A stretch of 64,000 nt of DNA from Burkholderiaceae bacterium 26 (GCA_000955795.1 JYOB01000010.1:542590-606589), one strand, 5' to 3'. Shown: positions 36,193 through 45,746, numbered from the stretch's first letter. Notes: generated from the sequence alone by a model not told the origin. Numbers and translations are program-made.

Positions 36193-37386
36193 ATGCGTAC
36201 AGAGAAACACGCAAGTATAGCGCAATTTCTCCGACCAAACAAACACTTAGGCGTAGCGAATGGAGATGCCGGGCGGCACGCGCGGCAAGGACGGTACGTA
36301 AAGGCCGCCATTGTGGTCGCAGCTTGGCTTGGTGGAGTGGCTGCAGCACTCGCCCAGCTCTCCATCGAGACACTCCACGTACCGCCCGGCTTCCGTGTCG
36401 AAGTGCTGACCGACGCGATGCCGGCCGCACGTGAAATGGCGCTTTCTCCAGCCGGCATTCTTTATGTCGGGAGCCGCGCCGGCAAAGTCTACGCGATGTC
36501 ATTGCAGACGCCGAATGCGCCTATCCATGTGGTGGCGTCTGGGCTGCAACTCCCTGTTGGCGTGGCATGGCGTGGCGGCGACCTGTATGTGTCTGCGGTT
36601 TCGCGTGTGGTGCGGCTTGATGGCATCGACAAACGACTCGGCAATCCGCCCGAGCCCGTGGTCATCAATGACAAGCTGCCGACGGAAACGCATCACGGTT
36701 GGAAATTCATCGCATTCGGGCCAGACGGAAAACTGTATGTGCCTGTTGGCGCACCCTGCAATATCTGCCGCCCCGATGAAAACCGGTACGCCAACATCAT
36801 GCGCATGAACGCCGACGGCAGCGGACTGGAACTGGTGGCGCGAGGCATTCGCAACACGGTCGGCTTCGACTGGCACCCGACCACGCACGAATTGTGGTTC
36901 ACCGACAACGGCCGTGATCTGATGGGTGACGATGTGCCCGACGACGAACTGAACCGCATCACTCAACCCAATCCGCACTTCGGCTACCCGTTCTGCCACG
37001 CGGGCAACATTCCGGACCCGGAATTCGGCGCCGGACACCCTTGCAGCAACTACGTGCCGCCTGCCGCCAAGCTCGGGGCGCACGTGGCGGCGTTAGGCAT
37101 GCGGTTCTATGCAGCGGGCAGCTTTCCGACGGAGTACCGGAACAACATCTTCATTGCCGAGCACGGCTCCTGGAACCGATCGTCGAAAGTGGGCTACCGC
37201 GTCATGCGCGTCGCATTGGACGCTGCTGGCAATGTGACGAAGCAGGAACCGTTCGCGCAGGGCTGGCTGCAAGGCGAACAGGCGTGGGGACGCCCAGCCG
37301 ATGTGCTCGTGGCACCCGACGGCAGCCTGCTGGTGTCCGACGACTTGGCCGGCGCTGTGTATCGCATCCGCTACACCGGGAAATGA
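36193..37386 (+). CDS. PQQ-type sugar (glucose/sorbosone) dehydrogenase family, secreted
   Basis: 397 residues if started at the ATG at 36193. The beta-propeller core has [62 protein letters not shown] and [11 protein letters not shown], as in the soluble GSDH family that oxidises sugars with PQQ. A signal-like segment [20 protein letters not shown] (about 36292-36351) precedes the mature part, but no ATG or GTG starts it. The nearest in-frame starts are 36193 (too far upstream, inside the rpsP promoter region) and the GTG at 36313 (too short a signal). The original start may be lost or non-standard. Confidence 0.75.
   Translation: MRTEKHASIAQFLRPNKHLGVANGDAGRHARQGRYVKAAIVVAAWLGGVAAALAQLSIETLHVPPGFRVEVLTDAMPAAREMALSPAGILYVGSRAGKVYAMSLQTPNAPIHVVASGLQLPVGVAWRGGDLYVSAVSRVVRLDGIDKRLGNPPEPVVINDKLPTETHHGWKFIAFGPDGKLYVPVGAPCNICRPDENRYANIMRMNADGSGLELVARGIRNTVGFDWHPTTHELWFTDNGRDLMGDDVPDDELNRITQPNPHFGYPFCHAGNIPDPEFGAGHPCSNYVPPAAKLGAHVAALGMRFYAAGSFPTEYRNNIFIAEHGSWNRSSKVGYRVMRVALDAAGNVTKQEPFAQGWLQGEQAWGRPADVLVAPDGSLLVSDDLAGAVYRIRYTGK
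36214..36242 (-). promoter_or_regulatory. Sigma70 promoter of rpsP-rimM-trmD-rplS
   Basis: On the minus strand TTGTTT (36237-36242 in plus coordinates), a 17-bp spacer and TATACT (36214-36219). The predicted start is near 36207, giving a leader of about 40 nt. Confidence 0.75.
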
Positions 37387-37579
37387 CCTCGGCGTCGCCC
37401 CTCGCCATGGCAAAGCGTGGACGAAACATCTCGTTACACGGGTAACGTTCGGACAGTGGATGCCTACTGAGTGAAGCCTTACATTGACAAGCATGAACAC
37501 GCGCTGCCGATCTCTGTTGCACACACCAGAAGCACGCGGCGCGTGGCGCTCTCGAATCCTTGCCCGACAGGAGATAGCC
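37387..37579. other. Intergenic stretch with a small palindrome
   Basis: 193 bp. It contains CGTTAC (37432-37437) / GTAACG (37442-37447) and a TTGACA at 37484-37489 that could be a -35 for the next gene. The matching -10 would be near 37507-37512 and is not clear. Confidence 0.35.
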
Positions 37580-37972
37580 ATGCCGATTCGCGCATTGCTT
37601 CGCCCTTTGGCGGCAGGCGTTCTGATCGTCGCCTCTGCGGGCGCTGTGGCTGCCAACGCATCGGCGCGTCAAGCCGCCGTCGCCTTTGCAAAATCCGCCC
37701 TGCCCGTCTGGACGCAAACGGCACAGACGACACCGCAGGCGCGTCCGTTGGTGGCGCAATTCTTTGCCGACACGCGTAGTGAGCAGGCCGCCCGCATCCG
37801 CGCGCAAATGGAGCGCATGGAGGCACGCGCCCGCGCCGATGATCGCCTCAATGGCCGGGTTCAACCTCGGGATGGCGGCGGCCGCGGCGACTGGCAGCAA
37901 CAGCAAGAACGCATGCGCCAGGAGCGCGGCAACGGCGACCAAGGTAACTGGCGCGGCTCGCGCCGAGGCTGA
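37580..37972 (+). CDS. Small exported protein with Gln/Arg/Gly-rich tail
   Basis: 130 residues from the ATG at 37580, with CAGGAGATAGCC upstream (a strong site that decides the start). The signal peptide is MPIRALLRPLAAGVLIVASA, cut near AANA-SA. The mature part has a short Thr/Gln-rich stretch, a helical charged stretch with many Arg and Glu residues (EQAARIRAQMERMEARARAD), and a basic Gly/Gln/Arg tail (GNWRGSRRG). No family is recognised. It resembles periplasmic proteins that bind RNA, metal or membrane, but this is only composition. Confidence 0.65.
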   Translation: MPIRALLRPLAAGVLIVASAGAVAANASARQAAVAFAKSALPVWTQTAQTTPQARPLVAQFFADTRSEQAARIRAQMERMEARARADDRLNGRVQPRDGGGRGDWQQQQERMRQERGNGDQGNWRGSRRG

Positions 37973-38099
37973 GGCACATACGCGGCCTCATTTCACATCC
38001 CGGAACTTGCCGGGGGCACCTGAGTCGGATTGGATGTCACGTGCACACGTTTGGCGTGCACGCGGCATCACACCAATCACAACGACAACAGGTGCTCCA

Positions 38100-38282
38100 A
38101 TGTCATTTCCCCTCCACCGCCACGTGCGGCTTATCCTCGGCCTGATCTGGACCACGGCCTTTATGCTGATGCTCGCTCACCTGCTCTACGGTGAAGTCGG
38201 TTCGCGCCATCAAGCACCCCAGCTACAGCAAGACGCGACGGTTTCGATGAGCGTCCCGTCGCTGCGTCCGGTTCCGATTTAG
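38100..38282 (+). CDS. Small single-pass membrane protein
   Basis: 60 residues (MSFPLHRHVRLILGLIWTTAFM start). A basic N-terminus and one long hydrophobic segment are followed by a polar tail. CAGGTGCTCCA is the only ribosome-binding candidate. No family is recognised. It could be an assembly factor or a signal-anchor peptide. It lies 127 bp after the previous small exported protein gene. Confidence 0.45.
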   Translation: MSFPLHRHVRLILGLIWTTAFMLMLAHLLYGEVGSRHQAPQLQQDATVSMSVPSLRPVPI

Positions 38283-38426
38283 TGATCCTGCCTCTCCTGC
38301 CGCAAGCGCTCCGCAGCGTTGCGCGCATCCGGCCGAACTGACGGCCTCTTCTTCCAGTTGCTGATGCGTCTTTAGGACGCGCTCCCGGCGCCGCCATTTT
38401 GGCTGCGCCGCGGTTGATGTTGGGCG

Positions 38427-38432
38427 TAGAAT
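38427..38432 (+). promoter_or_regulatory. Candidate -10 element of the TM2 gene
   Basis: TAGAAT followed by GCGCGG, 38 bp before the ATG at 38471. It matches the TAnAATGC pattern seen upstream of other genes here. No -35 is seen at the right distance. Confidence 0.4.
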
Positions 38433-38470
38433 GCGCGGCGCTGTCTCTTGCCGTGTGTCCACCGCCCGCT

Positions 38471-38926
38471 ATGCCTACGACCGCTCTCCAGAAAAAATCC
38501 AAGCTGTTGACCGTGCTGCTCGCCTTCCTGTTCGGTAGCGTGGGCGCGCATCGCTTCTACCTCAAGGGCGGACGCGATTTCTGGGCGTGGTCGCAAGTGC
38601 TTGCCATGGCGCTCGGCGCGATTGGCGTGGCGCTGCTGTGGTCGACGCAGCGTGCGAGCGTCCCGGGCTGGGTCTGCGCAATAATCGGTGGATCTTCAGT
38701 GCTGGCGGGCTATCTGTCTGCGCTGGTCTACGGCCTGCGCCCCGACGAAAAATGGGATGCGCAATTCAATGCCGACGGCGCGCCCACACATTCGGGCTGG
38801 CCTGTCGTTCTGCTCAGTATCCTCACGCTGATGATCGGCACGGGCCTGCTGATGGCCGGTCTCGCCATCACCTTCCAGACGTATTTCGAAACGCAGGTGC
38901 AGGCCGCGAAAGAACTGTCGCAGTAG
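38471..38926 (+). CDS. TM2 domain-containing membrane protein
   Basis: 151 residues. The TM2 signature LLAFLFGSVGAHRFYLKGG sits near residue 15, followed by three more hydrophobic segments. TM2 proteins are small inner-membrane proteins of unknown molecular role. The start at 38471 gives MPTTALQKKSK with a basic N-terminus. It converges on the radical SAM gene, with no gap. Confidence 0.8.
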   Translation: MPTTALQKKSKLLTVLLAFLFGSVGAHRFYLKGGRDFWAWSQVLAMALGAIGVALLWSTQRASVPGWVCAIIGGSSVLAGYLSALVYGLRPDEKWDAQFNADGAPTHSGWPVVLLSILTLMIGTGLLMAGLAITFQTYFETQVQAAKELSQ

Positions 38927-40051
38927 TCAAAACAAGCTGCCCTGGCGCTCATCGACCGGCTTTCGCGGCTTGACGGCGCGCGCCGGAGGTTTGAACTGCG
39001 AGGTATCGAGCACCAGTTCGTTGTACCGGTGGTAACTGAAGCCGAGCCTGTCGGCGGTCTTGTAGAAACGCTGCCGCAATAAGTCCGCCCAGATGCCGGT
39101 GCCGCGCATGCGCGTGGCGAAATCCGCCTTGTAATCGTGCCCACCGTGCAGATCGCGAATACGGTTCATCACGCGTTGCGCCCGATCCGGAAAATGCGCC
39201 GTCAGCCAATCCTGGAACACCGCGTTCAGCTCATTCGGCAAACGCAGCACGATGTAGCTCGCGTACGTGGCGCCCGCCTCGCGCGCAGCCTCCAGAATCT
39301 GCTCCATGTGGTCGTCCGTGATGAACGGAATCATCGGCGCGACGCTGACTCCCACCGGAATGCCCGCCTCGGCCAGCGTGCGAATCGTGCGCAGGCGGCG
39401 CGATGGCGTGGCGGCGCGAGGCTCCAGCTTGCGCGCCAGATCGGCGTCGAGCGTGGTGATCGTGACGGCGGCTACGACGAGGTTCTTTGCCGCCATCGGG
39501 GCGAGCAAATCGATATCGCGCTCAATCAATGTCGACTTGGTGATGAGCCCGACAGGGTGATCGCAATCGTGCAGCACCTGTAGCACGTCGCGCGTGATGC
39601 GCAACTCGCGCTCGATCGGCTGATACGCATCGGTGTTCACGCCCAGCGCAATCGCCTCGCAACGGTAGCCGGGCTTGGCCAACGTCTCACGCAGCACCTC
39701 GGCGGCATTGGCTTTCGCGAACAGCTTGGTCTCAAAATCGAGACCCGGCGACAACTCCAGGTACGCGTGCGTCGGCCGCGCAAAGCAATACACGCAACCG
39801 TGCTCACACCCACGATACGGATTGAGCGACACCCCAAACGGAATATCCGGCGACTGGTTATGGCTCAGGATCGAGCGCGCACGTTCGATCGAGACGGAAG
39901 TCTGGATGCGCGGCGGCGCGTCATCCGGATCGAGATGCCCGACGAGCGGTTGCCAGCCGTCGTCGACGCGCGCGCGTTCGTCGCGTTCGAAGCGGCCTTG
40001 CAGATTGGAAGTGGCGCCGCGTCCCTTGCGGGGGACGTGGCGATCGGACAT
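38927..40051 (-). CDS. Radical SAM protein, PA0069/SPL-like family
   Basis: 374 residues from the ATG at 40051, or 377 from a GTG at 40060. The 4Fe-4S site is GCEHGCVYCFARP (CxxxCxxC). NPYRGCEHGCVYC and GVNTDAYQPIE are typical of the PA0069-type 'radical SAM' family related to spore photoproduct lyase, but its substrate is unknown. The C-terminus (PPARAVKPRKPVDERQGSLF) is rich in Lys and Pro. The nearest neighbour on the strand is phoD, ending about 85 bp upstream. Confidence 0.85.
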   Translation of the reverse strand: MSDRHVPRKGRGATSNLQGRFERDERARVDDGWQPLVGHLDPDDAPPRIQTSVSIERARSILSHNQSPDIPFGVSLNPYRGCEHGCVYCFARPTHAYLELSPGLDFETKLFAKANAAEVLRETLAKPGYRCEAIALGVNTDAYQPIERELRITRDVLQVLHDCDHPVGLITKSTLIERDIDLLAPMAAKNLVVAAVTITTLDADLARKLEPRAATPSRRLRTIRTLAEAGIPVGVSVAPMIPFITDDHMEQILEAAREAGATYASYIVLRLPNELNAVFQDWLTAHFPDRAQRVMNRIRDLHGGHDYKADFATRMRGTGIWADLLRQRFYKTADRLGFSYHRYNELVLDTSQFKPPARAVKPRKPVDERQGSLF

Positions 40052-40134
40052 ATCAGACACAGCGGAAACAGAATGGATGCGGGGGCCCGCTGATCCTATC
40101 GCATCCGCCCCCGCCCCGCTGCGGGTGACGCCGG

Positions 40135-41754
40135 CTACGCCTCGGGATCGAGCTTCACTTCCCAGAGCGATTTGCCATCGAGGTCGTGCAGCGACACGTG
40201 CATCGTGCGCGTGGCCGGGTCGATCTTGGCACGGCCGTAATACTGCTGCAGCGCTGCCGGCGACTGGTTCTGCGGATTGTCCTTGGGAATGCTGATGTAA
40301 CGCAGGTCCGGCCCAAAGGTCTGATCCACTTCGTTCGGCCCGAACGTGCCCGCGTTGATCGGCCCACCGACGAATTCCCAGAACGGCTTGAACTCGGTGA
40401 ACTTCGCGCGCGACGGGTGGTAGTACGTGGCCTGTGCGTAGTGCACATCAGCCGTCACCCACACCACGTTCTGGATGTTCTCCTGCTTGATGAAGCGCAG
40501 GATCTCCGCCAGTTCCAGTTCGCGGCCCGACGGCGCGCCATCATCCGCATTGGCCCAGGCTTCGTAGGTGCCCTTGGGCACGTCCGGATTCAAATCGGGC
40601 ACGATCAGCGAGATCGGCATGTCGCTCGCAATCACCTTCCAAGTCGCCTTCGACTGCTTGAGCGATTGCTTGAGCCACGCGGCCTGTGCAGGGCCGAGGA
40701 AGGCCGAATCGGCATCCAGCTTGGTCTGGCGGTTCGGCGAGTTGCGCCCGCGATAGCTGCGCTCGTCCAGCATGAAAACGTCGAGCAGCGGCCCGTACTG
40801 GAACACGCGGTAGATTTGCTCGGGGTCGATCGGGTTGAATCGGAACGGGTTGTACTCGAACATCGCCTGCTTCGCGCGGGCGGCCAATAGCGACGCGCTG
40901 CGCTCCTGGTAGCGCTTCTCTTCCGGGCCGATCTGCTGCCCGGGATACCAGTTGTTGCGCACTTCGTGGTCGTCCCACTGCACGAGGAACGGCACTTCAG
41001 CCGAGAACGCCCGCTTGTTTTTGTCGAGCTGGTTGTAGGCGAAGGCACCCCGGTAATCGTCGAGCGTTTGTGCAACGTGCGACTTGGCCTCGGTAACAAG
41101 GTTGGTCCACATCGAGCCGTCGGGCAGCTTCACCTCGGCCTGGATCGGGCCGTCGGCGTAGATCTGGTCGCCGGAGTGGATGAAGAAGTCGGGCGATTCG
41201 CGACGCATCGCTTCGTACAGCCGATATCCGCCAAAGCGCTCGTTGATGCCCCAGCCCTGGCCAGCTTCATCGCCAGAGAAGACGAAGCAGATCGGGCGAT
41301 TGGCCGACACGGGTGCCGTGCGAAAACGGCCGGTGACGGACTCGCTGAAGACCTTGTCGTGCACGAGATCCTGGAAGCGGACGCGGTAGAACAGGTCAGC
41401 GCCAGCGGGCAGCCCCGTCAAGTCAACGCGGGCTGTGAGCCCGCCGCTTTCGAGGGCCGCTGGGCCAACGCGACGCGCGACGCTCTTGAAGGCAGCGTCC
41501 GTGGAATATTCGACGATCATGCGCGCAGGCCGGTCGGTGCGGCTCCAGACGATGGCACTGTCGGCCGTGATATCACCGCTCATCACACCGCCAGGCAGTT
41601 GCGGCCGCAGGCGCTCGGACGTCACGGCGGCCGGCGCGACACCCTGGGCCAGCACATCGCCAATACGCGAGCCGAGCAGCGCGGTGCCGCTGGCGGAAAC
41701 GAGACCTTTGATAAGCGTGCGGCGGGTCGGCTTGAAGATCGGCTGGTCGGACAT
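40135..41754 (-). CDS. phoD: Alkaline phosphatase D, Tat-exported
   Basis: 539 residues from the ATG at 41754. The twin-arginine signal is TRRTLIKG (Arg11-Arg12), then a hydrophobic stretch to VLAQG. The metal site motifs are FVFSGDEAGQG, FIHSGDQIYADG, QWDDHEVRNNWYPG and WVTADVHYAQATYY, as in PhoD phosphodiesterases/phosphatases with Fe and Ca. It is periplasmic and acts in phosphate scavenging from phosphodiesters. The Lrp-type gene upstream ends about 65 bp away. Confidence 0.94.
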   Translation of the reverse strand: MSDQPIFKPTRRTLIKGLVSASGTALLGSRIGDVLAQGVAPAAVTSERLRPQLPGGVMSGDITADSAIVWSRTDRPARMIVEYSTDAAFKSVARRVGPAALESGGLTARVDLTGLPAGADLFYRVRFQDLVHDKVFSESVTGRFRTAPVSANRPICFVFSGDEAGQGWGINERFGGYRLYEAMRRESPDFFIHSGDQIYADGPIQAEVKLPDGSMWTNLVTEAKSHVAQTLDDYRGAFAYNQLDKNKRAFSAEVPFLVQWDDHEVRNNWYPGQQIGPEEKRYQERSASLLAARAKQAMFEYNPFRFNPIDPEQIYRVFQYGPLLDVFMLDERSYRGRNSPNRQTKLDADSAFLGPAQAAWLKQSLKQSKATWKVIASDMPISLIVPDLNPDVPKGTYEAWANADDGAPSGRELELAEILRFIKQENIQNVVWVTADVHYAQATYYHPSRAKFTEFKPFWEFVGGPINAGTFGPNEVDQTFGPDLRYISIPKDNPQNQSPAALQQYYGRAKIDPATRTMHVSLHDLDGKSLWEVKLDPEA

Positions 41755-41818
41755 GCGGGCTCCGGTGTCGGTGATGAAGGTGCCGGCCAGCCTAAGGCGT
41801 TTCCGTGACAACGCTACG

Positions 41819-42316
41819 TCACGCGGCCCCTTCCGTCACATCGATGGCGAGCGTCTCCTTGATCTCTTCCATCACGATGTAACTCTTGGACTGCACTGCG
41901 CCGGGCAGTTGCAGCAGGATGTCGCCCAGCAAGCGGCGGTATTCGCTCATCTCGCGAATGCGCGCCTTGATGAGGTAATCGAAATCGCCCGAGACGAGGT
42001 GGCACTCCAGCACCTCGGGAATGCGCAGCACCTCGCGCCGGAACTGCTCGAACATGTTGCCGGATTTGCTGCCCAGGCTGATCTCCACAAACACCAGCAG
42101 CGACGCGCCCAGCATGGCCGGGTTGAGCCGCGCGTAGTAGCCAAGGATGAAGCGTTCGCGCTCCAGCCGTTTGACACGCTCGATGCACGGCGTGATGGTC
42201 AGGCCGACCGCCTCGGACAGCTCTTTCATCGACAGCCTTCCGTCTTTTTGCAGCAGGTCGAGGATGCGCCGATCGAGCTTATCGAGGGCCCGGACGGGCT
42301 TGCGCTGGGTTCGCAT
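41819..42316 (-). CDS. Lrp/AsnC family transcriptional regulator
   Basis: 165 residues. The N-terminal helix-turn-helix (RRILDLLQKDGRLSMKELSEAVGL) and the C-terminal RAM/ACT-like ligand-binding domain (LVSGDFDYLIKARIREMSEY) are clear. It is divergent from dadA, with a perfect inverted repeat between them. This suggests it is the dadA activator of the DadR or Lrp type, responding to an amino acid such as alanine. Confidence 0.93.
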   Translation of the reverse strand: MRTQRKPVRALDKLDRRILDLLQKDGRLSMKELSEAVGLTITPCIERVKRLERERFILGYYARLNPAMLGASLLVFVEISLGSKSGNMFEQFRREVLRIPEVLECHLVSGDFDYLIKARIREMSEYRRLLGDILLQLPGAVQSKSYIVMEEIKETLAIDVTEGAA

Positions 42317-42341
42317 GATTGAAAACGCCTGAAAATCGAAT

Positions 42342-42374
42342 TTGTTTCTGTTTCCGATAAATATACAGAAACAA
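42342..42374. promoter_or_regulatory. Probable Lrp-family operator between the regulator and dadA
   Basis: A perfect 10-bp inverted repeat, TTGTTTCTGT (42342-42351) / ACAGAAACAA (42365-42374), with a 13-bp AT-rich spacer. It lies 25 bp upstream of the regulator start and 64 bp upstream of the dadA ATG. Its size and position fit an Lrp-type site, probably controlling both directions. Confidence 0.65.
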
Positions 42375-42438
42375 TTGCTGGACTTCTACGAATACGATAG
42401 CGACATCTATCGCAAATGCATCTCCGGGGAGTATCACC

Positions 42439-43728
42439 ATGCGCGTACTCGTTCTTGGCAGCGGCGTGATTGGCGTGACCAGCGCCTATTACCTGGCCCG
42501 CGCAGGCCATGAAGTCACCGTCGTCGACCGCGAAGCCGGTCCGGCGCTGGAGACAAGCTTTGCCAATGCTGGCCAGATCTCGCCGGGCTACGCGTCGCCG
42601 TGGGCCGCCCCGGGCGTACCGCTCAAGGCCATCAAGTGGATGTTCCAGCAGCACGCGCCGCTCTCCATCCGCCCCGACGGCACGCTCTTCCAACTCAAGT
42701 GGATGTGGCAGATGCTGCGCAACTGCGACGCCGCCAGCTATGCGCAAAACAAGGAGCGCATGGTTCGCCTGGCTGAGTACAGCCGCGACTGCATCCGCGA
42801 CCTGCGCGCTGACACCGGCATCGCCTACGAAGGCCGCCAGCAAGGCACGCTGCAAATCTTCCGCACCCAGCAACAGCTCGACGGCGCCGCGAACGACATC
42901 GCCGTGCTCGAGCGCGCCGGCGTGCCCTACGAACTGCTTTCACGCGAAGACCTCGTGCGCAGTGAACCAGGCCTGGCCTCGACCCGCCACAAGCTGGCCG
43001 GTGGCTTGCGCCTGCCCAATGACGAAACGGGCGATTGCCAACTCTTCACCACGCGCCTCGCCGCGATGGCGGAAAAGCTAGGCGTGCGCTTCCGTTTCAA
43101 CAGCACGATCAACAGCCTCATCTTCAAGAACGACGCCGTACGCGGCGCGCTGGTCGACGGCCAGCCGATCGACGCCGATCTCGTGGTCGTGGCGCTGGGC
43201 AGCTACAGCACGCCGTTCCTGAAGAATCTGGTGAACGTGCCGGTCTACCCGCTCAAGGGTTTCTCGATCACCGTACCGATGACGGACGCGGCGAAGAGCC
43301 CTGCATCCACAATCCTGGACGAGACCTACAAAGTCGCCGTGACGCGCTTTGACGACCGCATCCGCGTGGGCGGCATGGCGCAGATCGTCGGCTATGACAA
43401 GCGCCTGGACCCGGGCAAGCGCAAGACGCTGGAGTTCGTGGTCAACGATCTGTTCCCGGGTGCCGGGGATGTGTCGCGCGCCTCGTTCTGGACCGGCCTG
43501 CGCCCGATGACGCCGGACGGCACGCCCATCGTCGGCCAGACACCCGTGCGCGGCCTGTGGCTCAACACTGGCCATGGCACGTTGGGTTGGACCATGGCAT
43601 GCGGCTCGGGCAAGCTGCTGTCGGATCTGGTGTCGGGCCGCTCGCCTGCCATCCGCTCGGACGACCTGTCGGTGTATCGCTACCTGGGCGGCACGCAGAT
43701 GCCGGCAACCAAGCCTGCGCTTGCCTGA
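42439..43728 (+). CDS. dadA: D-amino acid dehydrogenase, small subunit type
   Basis: 429 residues. The N-terminal FAD-binding [19 protein letters not shown], the [13 protein letters not shown] segment and the C-terminal [20 protein letters not shown] are DadA hallmarks. It oxidises D-alanine and other D-amino acids, passing electrons to the quinone pool at the inner membrane. CCGGGGAG precedes the ATG. No alanine racemase (dadX) gene follows. The terminator at 43748 ends the transcript. Confidence 0.96.
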   Translation: MRVLVLGSGVIGVTSAYYLARAGHEVTVVDREAGPALETSFANAGQISPGYASPWAAPGVPLKAIKWMFQQHAPLSIRPDGTLFQLKWMWQMLRNCDAASYAQNKERMVRLAEYSRDCIRDLRADTGIAYEGRQQGTLQIFRTQQQLDGAANDIAVLERAGVPYELLSREDLVRSEPGLASTRHKLAGGLRLPNDETGDCQLFTTRLAAMAEKLGVRFRFNSTINSLIFKNDAVRGALVDGQPIDADLVVVALGSYSTPFLKNLVNVPVYPLKGFSITVPMTDAAKSPASTILDETYKVAVTRFDDRIRVGGMAQIVGYDKRLDPGKRKTLEFVVNDLFPGAGDVSRASFWTGLRPMTPDGTPIVGQTPVRGLWLNTGHGTLGWTMACGSGKLLSDLVSGRSPAIRSDDLSVYRYLGGTQMPATKPALA

Positions 43729-43747
43729 TCACCTACGCTGCATGCAA

Positions 43748-43778
43748 CAAAAAGGGAGGCCGAAGCCTCCCTTTTTTG
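43748..43778. terminator. Terminator between dadA and the acyl-CoA dehydrogenase gene
   Basis: The stem AAAGGGAGGC / GCCTCCCTTT (around 43751-43774) has the loop CGAA, with T-runs on both strands. It serves the two convergent genes. Confidence 0.9.
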
Positions 43779-43793
43779 TTCCGCTGATACCGC

Positions 43794-45578
43794 TTAGAAC
43801 TGCACTTCCGGCGTCGCACCGATCGTCTCGCCGCCCGTCAGCACGCTCTGCGCAATACCGGGTGCCTGCGTGAGCAACACGTCAGCGAACACGCGCGCCG
43901 TGGCGATCTTCGCGCCGTAGAAGTTCGGGTCTTCGCTCTCGCGGTCGATCGCCACCAGCAACGCACGCGCCATCTGCCACCCCGACAGCACGATGCCGCA
44001 CAGTCGCAGATACGGCACGCTGCCCGCGAACACGGCATTCGGCTGCGCCTTGGTCTGCGCGACCACAAAGCGCACCACCGATTCCAGTGCCTCGCGACCT
44101 GCTGCTAGACGCGCCCGCATCGCGTCGCAATGCGCACCGCCCTTTGCTGCCAGCGCCGCTTCCACCTTGGCGATTTCCGCGCAAATGCCCAGTGCCACTG
44201 CGCCACCATCCCGCACCGTCTTGCGGCCGATCAGATCGTTGGCCTGAATGGCCGTGGTGCCTTCGTAGATCGGCAGGATGCGCGCATCACGATAGAACTG
44301 CGCGGCGCCCGTCTCTTCGATAAAGCCCATGCCGCCGTGCACCTGCACGCCCATGCTGGTGACGTCAATCGACATCTCGGTGCTCCAGCCCTTCACGATC
44401 GGCACCAGGAATTCGTACAGCGCTGCGTTCTGCTTGCGCGTTGCGTCATCGGCCGCGTGATGGCCGGCATCGCACGCTGCAGCAGCCACATAGGCCAGCG
44501 CGCGTGCGCCTTCGGTCATGGCGCGCATCGTCAGCAGCATGCGCTTCACATCCGGGTGGTGAATGATGGGCACGGCCTTGGCAACAGAGCCATCCACGGG
44601 GCGGCTCTGCACGCGGTCGCGCGCATAGGCGACGGCCTTCTGATACGCGCGCTCCGACACGCCGATGCCCTGCATGCCCACCGCATAACGCGCCGCGTTC
44701 ATCATGATGAACATGTATTCCAGGCCGCGATTTTCTTCGCCGACCAGCGTACCGATCGCCCCGCCGTTGTCGCCAAATTGCAGCACCGCCGTCGGGCTCG
44801 CCTTGATGCCGAGCTTGTGTTCGATCGACACGCAATGTGCATCGTTGCGCGCGCCCAGCGAGCCGTCTTCATTGACCATGAACTTCGGCACCACGAAAAG
44901 CGAAATCCCCTTCACGCCTTCTGGCGCGCCCGGCGTCCGCGCCAGCACAAGGTGGACGATATTCTCGGCCATGTCGTGCTCGCCCCAGGTGATGAAGATC
45001 TTCGTGCCGAAAATCTTGAACGTGCCGTCGCCGACCGGCTCGGCGCGCGTGCGCACGAGTGCCAGATCGGAGCCGGCCTGCGGCTCGGTCAGGTTCATCG
45101 TGCCCGTCCATTCGCCCGAGATGAGCTTGGGAACGAAAAGCTGTTTCTGCTCTTCGGTGCCAGCCGTCAGCAACGCCTCAATGGCGCCATCCGTCAGCAG
45201 CGGACAGAGGGCGAACGACAGGTTGGCCGCATTCAGCATTTCGATGCACGCCGTGGCGATCAGCTTGGGCAAGCCCTGGCCGCCGTATTCCAGCGGGTGC
45301 TGCACACCCTGCCAGCCGCCTTGGCCGAACTGGGCGAACGCTTCTTTGAAACCCGCGGTGGCCGTGACGACGCCGTCTTTCCAACTGCTCGGATTGCGGT
45401 CGCCTTCCGCGTTGAGCGGCGCAACCACTTCACCGGTAAAGCGCGCGCTTTCTTCCAGCACGGCCTGCGCTGTGTCGGCGGTGGCGTCTTCAAAGCCAGG
45501 CAGCTTGGCGACGTTGTCCAGGCCGGCCAACTCGTTCATCACGAACAGCATGTCCTTGACGGGAGCTTGATAGGTCAT
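43794..45578 (-). CDS. Acyl-CoA dehydrogenase (long form, DmdC-like)
   Basis: 594 residues from the ATG at 45578, preceded by TTGGAGAGAGAC. A TTG four codons earlier is not needed. It has N-terminal, middle and C-terminal acyl-CoA dehydrogenase domains (WTGTMNLTEPQAGSDLALVRT as FAD/substrate strand), the catalytic Glu in YEGTTAIQANDL, and the extra C-terminal domain that gives this family about 600 residues. It passes electrons to ETF, whose genes lie just upstream. The substrate is unknown. The DmdC label (3-methylmercaptopropionyl-CoA) is only a length and family match. Confidence 0.88.
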   Translation of the reverse strand: MTYQAPVKDMLFVMNELAGLDNVAKLPGFEDATADTAQAVLEESARFTGEVVAPLNAEGDRNPSSWKDGVVTATAGFKEAFAQFGQGGWQGVQHPLEYGGQGLPKLIATACIEMLNAANLSFALCPLLTDGAIEALLTAGTEEQKQLFVPKLISGEWTGTMNLTEPQAGSDLALVRTRAEPVGDGTFKIFGTKIFITWGEHDMAENIVHLVLARTPGAPEGVKGISLFVVPKFMVNEDGSLGARNDAHCVSIEHKLGIKASPTAVLQFGDNGGAIGTLVGEENRGLEYMFIMMNAARYAVGMQGIGVSERAYQKAVAYARDRVQSRPVDGSVAKAVPIIHHPDVKRMLLTMRAMTEGARALAYVAAAACDAGHHAADDATRKQNAALYEFLVPIVKGWSTEMSIDVTSMGVQVHGGMGFIEETGAAQFYRDARILPIYEGTTAIQANDLIGRKTVRDGGAVALGICAEIAKVEAALAAKGGAHCDAMRARLAAGREALESVVRFVVAQTKAQPNAVFAGSVPYLRLCGIVLSGWQMARALLVAIDRESEDPNFYGAKIATARVFADVLLTQAPGIAQSVLTGGETIGATPEVQF

Positions 45579-45663
45579 GTCTCTCTCCAACTCTTGTTAA
45601 GCGCGATCAGGACAGTGCCTCATCGAATGCGTGACGCACTCTCCTGATAGCGCTCGCGTATAA

Positions 45664-45697
45664 AAAAGCCGTTTCCAAACAGGTCGGAAACGGCTTT
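45664..45697 (-). terminator. Terminator after etfA
   Basis: The stem AAAGCCGTTTCC (45665-45676) / GGAAACGGCTTT (45686-45697) is followed on the minus strand by TTTTTTA. It separates the etf genes from the dehydrogenase gene, which therefore needs its own promoter or readthrough. Confidence 0.88.
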
Positions 45698-45746
45698 GCG
45701 TCAGGCATTGCTGCGCGCTTCTCTTGATGCGCGCAGCGCGGTGCAA

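Noticed and set aside
36168-36458. Extension of S16 by 97 residues
   Set aside because: It crosses the rpsP promoter, and the canonical S16 start has a good ribosome binding site.
37686-38099. A longer frame fused to the 60-residue membrane protein
   Set aside because: Before 38100 this frame runs out of phase through the exported protein gene, so only the part from the ATG at 38100 is kept.
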